From: UBA2779 sp965232615
GTDB lineage: Bacteria > Spirochaetota > Spirochaetia > DSM-2461
NCBI GenBank assembly: GCA_965232615.1
Contig: OZ246985.1
Coordinates: 1,364,001 to 1,428,000 of the forward strand
Reading direction: 5' to 3'
Length of the DNA: 64,000 bases
The notes below the pieces were generated by a model. The model searched no databases, was not told the DNA's origin, and worked only from the letters and a program-made list of their open reading frames with translations. Made by a program: the position numbers and the translations under genes. Shown here piece after piece: positions 62,021-64,000 of this stretch (within the stretch, counting starts at the first letter, position 1; each line of letters begins with the position of its first letter).

Positions 62021-62695
62021 TTAATCTTTCCCGGATATTTTCGATACCTCATCTCTGATGGAAACAGCATCTTTTGCATTCTGTCTGATCTCCTTCCATT
62101 GCCGTTTTTCAATCAAACTCCTTGATGCAATCCATGATCCTCCCACACCTCCAATATTTGGATTCATCAGGTAGTTCTTTAAGTTGTTCTGTCCCACACC
62201 TCCAAGAGGTATATAGCGAAGATTCAAATGGAGATATGGAGCATTGATAGAATTCAAGTATTTCAAACCTCCAAGGTGTTCTGCTGGAAATAGTTTGAGA
62301 ATTCTAATGCCCATTGAAACAGCCGCTTCAATTTCAGATGGAGTGGCAACTCCAGGAAAAAAAGGCAGGTTTACCGATGCCGCTTTTTCAACAACCATAC
62401 GATTAAAACCTGGTGCAACAGCAAAGGGAATTTCCAATCCTTTTAATTGGTCTATCTGCTCAGGTTTTATTACCGTTCCGGCACCAATAATCATCTCGGG
62501 GTATTCCTTCTTTGCTTTTTCAATGGCTTTCAGGGAATAATCTGTTCGTAGAGCCAGTTCAATTATACGGATGCCGCCCTCCAGAAGTGAATCAATAACA
62601 GGTTTTAATTCATTTTCTGACTCAAAAACCAGTACAGCTATAATTCTTTCTTCCATAATTCTGTTTTCGATCATCTCTCCAGAAACATAGTTCAT
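62021..62695 (-). CDS. eda: KDPG/KHG aldolase
   Basis: The 224-residue product has family signatures GGIRIIELALRTDYSLKAIE (catalytic Glu region), IIGAGTVIKPEQ, FPGVATPSEIEAAVSMG and the Schiff-base Lys in RILKLFPAEHLGG. It cleaves 2-keto-3-deoxy-6-phosphogluconate to pyruvate and glyceraldehyde-3-phosphate, or the related KHG. The C-terminal extension is slightly longer than usual. It lies just after MITE-A copy 7. Intergenic 62696-62987 contains a TTGACA at 62878 but no -10 box or gene I can support. Confidence 0.9.
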   Translation of the reverse strand: MNYVSGEMIENRIMEERIIAVLVFESENELKPVIDSLLEGGIRIIELALRTDYSLKAIEKAKKEYPEMIIGAGTVIKPEQIDQLKGLEIPFAVAPGFNRMVVEKAASVNLPFFPGVATPSEIEAAVSMGIRILKLFPAEHLGGLKYLNSINAPYLHLNLRYIPLGGVGQNNLKNYLMNPNIGGVGGSWIASRSLIEKRQWKEIRQNAKDAVSIRDEVSKISGKD

Positions 62696-62987
62696 CTTTA
62701 CGACTTCATTCTCCTTAAAACATATAAACCGCTACTGTAGATATTATCTCACTGGAGATATCATGTGAATTCAACAAGTTCAATTTCGAACTGATTTATT
62801 CTTACACACTCCGGGAAACTAAGGCAGGATCAGAGGGAAACAGTACCGTGAGATTTCGTTAAATCAGAGTACAATCGTTGACATTGTTAGTTGATTGAAG
62901 TGTAGAAAAATCAAAACTGTGTCTGTTACAACTGTAGTTCAGGAGTTCCCATGTTATCTTTTCTGCCTGTGCGATTTAATTCATATG

Positions 62988-63431
62988 CAGTGTCAGAAAG
63001 CCTGTAAGAGCCTGGTTTCATTTAAACCTGGTCAGGTGAAGATTATTACACGATATAACAGCTCAATACTCATATATCGTTGTGTCAAGGCAATTTGGGA
63101 TAATAAGATATCCTGTCGGTAGGGGATATTTTTAATTTCTTTGTCTATCAGATGGCAACCTCTAAAAAACCGTTTTTGGAATTTGGCGTAGTGGTGGTGC
63201 TTCGTTCCTCGGTGGTTCCTCGGAGCTTCGCTCCTGCGGTACGCACCTGATAGTGGCGGTGCGTTCCTCGGAGCTTCGCTCCTGCGGTACGCACCTGATT
63301 ACGTGAGCATTTTGACAACGCAGTAGCGAGGAAAAAGATCAAGCCAGAAACGAAATAAGGTTTTTTAGAGGTGCCCAGATATAATATCTCTGATGGAAGA
63401 GCTGGTTCATTTAACAAGCTTTCTGACACTG
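62988..63431. mobile_element. MITE-B copy 3, interrupted by MITE-A
   Basis: CAGTGTCAGAAAGCCTGT at 62988 and ACAAGCTTTCTGACACTG at 63414-63431 are the family inverted ends. A MITE-A copy with its AGAT duplication is inserted in the right half. Removing it leaves about 217 bp, close to the 222 bp of copy 1 at 14990. Confidence 0.7.
63154..63376. mobile_element. MITE-A copy 8 with target duplication AGAT
   Basis: The 223-bp copy begins GGCAACCTCTAAAAAACC and ends GGTTTTTTAGAGGTGCCC. AGAT flanks it on both sides (63150-63153 and 63377-63380). It has two hairpins, the first slightly disrupted (GTGCTTCGTTCCTCGGTGG). The end variants match copy 1 at 4968. Confidence 0.9.
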
Positions 63432-63530
63432 GAAAATTCATATTGCTTACTGTCCAGGATTTTTGTCCATTGACCAAATTGATAGAAAGTCGTTATAGTT
63501 CTGAATTCTCCCTGTTTCCTGGAGGATGGT

Positions 63531-64000
63531 GTGAAAATTGTAATAAACGGTTTTGGACAAATTGGCAGGAATGTTTTCAAGATTGCCTGTGAACGGCCTG
63601 GCATTGGATATTGTTGCTGTCAATGATATCACCGACACAAAAATACTGGCCAGTTTATTGAAGCATGATTCTACTTACGGAGTGTATAATCGGCATGTTG
63701 AGGTCGGTAGAAACAGTACTATGGTTGATGATAAGAGAATTATGACATTGTCCGACCGCAGTCCGAAAAACTTGCCATGGGGAGATCTGGAAGTTGATAT
63801 TGTAATTGGAATAAAAAGGGGGATTGATGACTACAGTTCACGCATACACAAGCGATCAGGTACTTGTTGACACCCCTCATGCGGATCCAGGAAGGGCCCG
63901 TGCAGCCAACCTCAACATCATTCCAACAGGCACAGGGGTTGCCAAGGCCATTGGAAAAGTCATTCCAGAGCTTGAAGGTAAACTCAATGGCATGTCAATG
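63531..64000 (+). pseudogene. gap: glyceraldehyde-3-phosphate dehydrogenase, broken; runs off the window
   Basis: GTG 63531, behind GGAGG, begins VKIVINGFGQIGRNVFKIAC, the NAD-binding start of GAPDH. A one-base shift near 63608 moves the frame to DIVAVNDITDTKILASLLKH. After GDLEVDIVI the frame breaks and about 80 residues, including the catalytic Cys-containing S-N-A-S-C-T-T region, are missing. The frame resumes at MTTVHAYTSDQVLVDTPHAD and NIIPTGTGVAKAIGKVIPEL and continues past 64000. The gene cannot make an active enzyme, so a second gap copy should exist elsewhere. Confidence 0.8.

Noticed and set aside
62895..63122. A 75-codon plus-strand frame before the gap remnant
   Set aside because: It runs into MITE-B, has no ribosome site and no recognisable similarity.
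1..64000. A diversity-generating reverse transcriptase, Avd gene or template repeat in the window
   Set aside because: No frame shows the reverse-transcriptase motifs and no second copy of the NNC-rich tracts was seen, so only target-like genes are reported.

Overview
The window looks like chromosomal DNA from a free-living spirochaete-type bacterium. This is inferred from gene content: many lipoproteins with spirochaete-style lipoboxes, a short SMC protein, DUF1566 and sulfatase-modifying-factor-like surface lipoproteins, small conserved proteins beside the ffh-rpsP-rimM-trmD-rplS operon, and a HisZ-dependent short HisG. No rRNA, tRNA, CRISPR array or replication origin was recognised.

Layout. 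1-4782: a lipoprotein operon (COG3014-like, LPP20-like, M15 peptidase), a small Cys-rich protein and ychF. 4783-10904: an IS256 remnant, a MITE-like element and a tandem duplication whose units each carry a DUF1566 surface lipoprotein gene, a decayed IS5-type element and a DUF285/BspA-like gene fragment. 11031-15434: a GH4 glycosidase, aspartate kinase, and M24 and M19 peptidase remnants around mobile elements. 15435-23867: avtA, sbcB, a 5'-nucleotidase, pepD, lnt, a secreted protein and a 5-formyl-THF cyclo-ligase. 23868-26075: three nested elements (MITE-B, MITE-A, then an intact IS1182-type element). 26221-35395: smc, two envelope proteins, then ffh-rpsP-khpA-rimM-trmD-rplS-yraN and two small genes. 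35378-48014: envelope proteins, coaD, a LysM amidase, hisZ-hisG-hisB, hsp20, a TGS-uridine-kinase protein, a degenerate HD-GYP protein and gltX. 48226-49395: a broken FGE-domain lipoprotein. 49850-55609: glyS, tyrS, an ArsC-like gene, an unknown 644-residue protein and ylqF. 55621-64000: envelope proteins, an alpha-2-macroglobulin remnant, an aminotransferase/BKACE pair, eda, nested MITEs and a broken gap gene.

The most striking feature is the density of short mobile elements and the damage around them. One MITE-like family (here MITE-A) has termini GGGCACCTCTAAAAAAC/GTTTTTTAGAGGTACCC, 4-bp target duplications in the clearest copies, and one to three internal hairpins whose stems change by compensatory substitutions. 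It occurs about ten times. In lysC and coaD it lies across the 3' end and supplies the last codons and the stop; a terminus-sized scar does the same in gltX. A second family (MITE-B) has ends resembling those of the IS1182-type element. Decayed gene pieces (M24, M19, alpha-2-macroglobulin, IS256, DUF285) lie beside these elements.

A second theme is variable surface proteins. Two DUF1566 lipoproteins are nearly identical except for a replaced C-terminal domain, and that domain ends in a run of NNC codons. An FGE-domain lipoprotein ends in a tract laid out like a variable region of a diversity-generating retroelement (DGR). No reverse transcriptase or template repeat is visible here, so any such system would have to act in trans from elsewhere.
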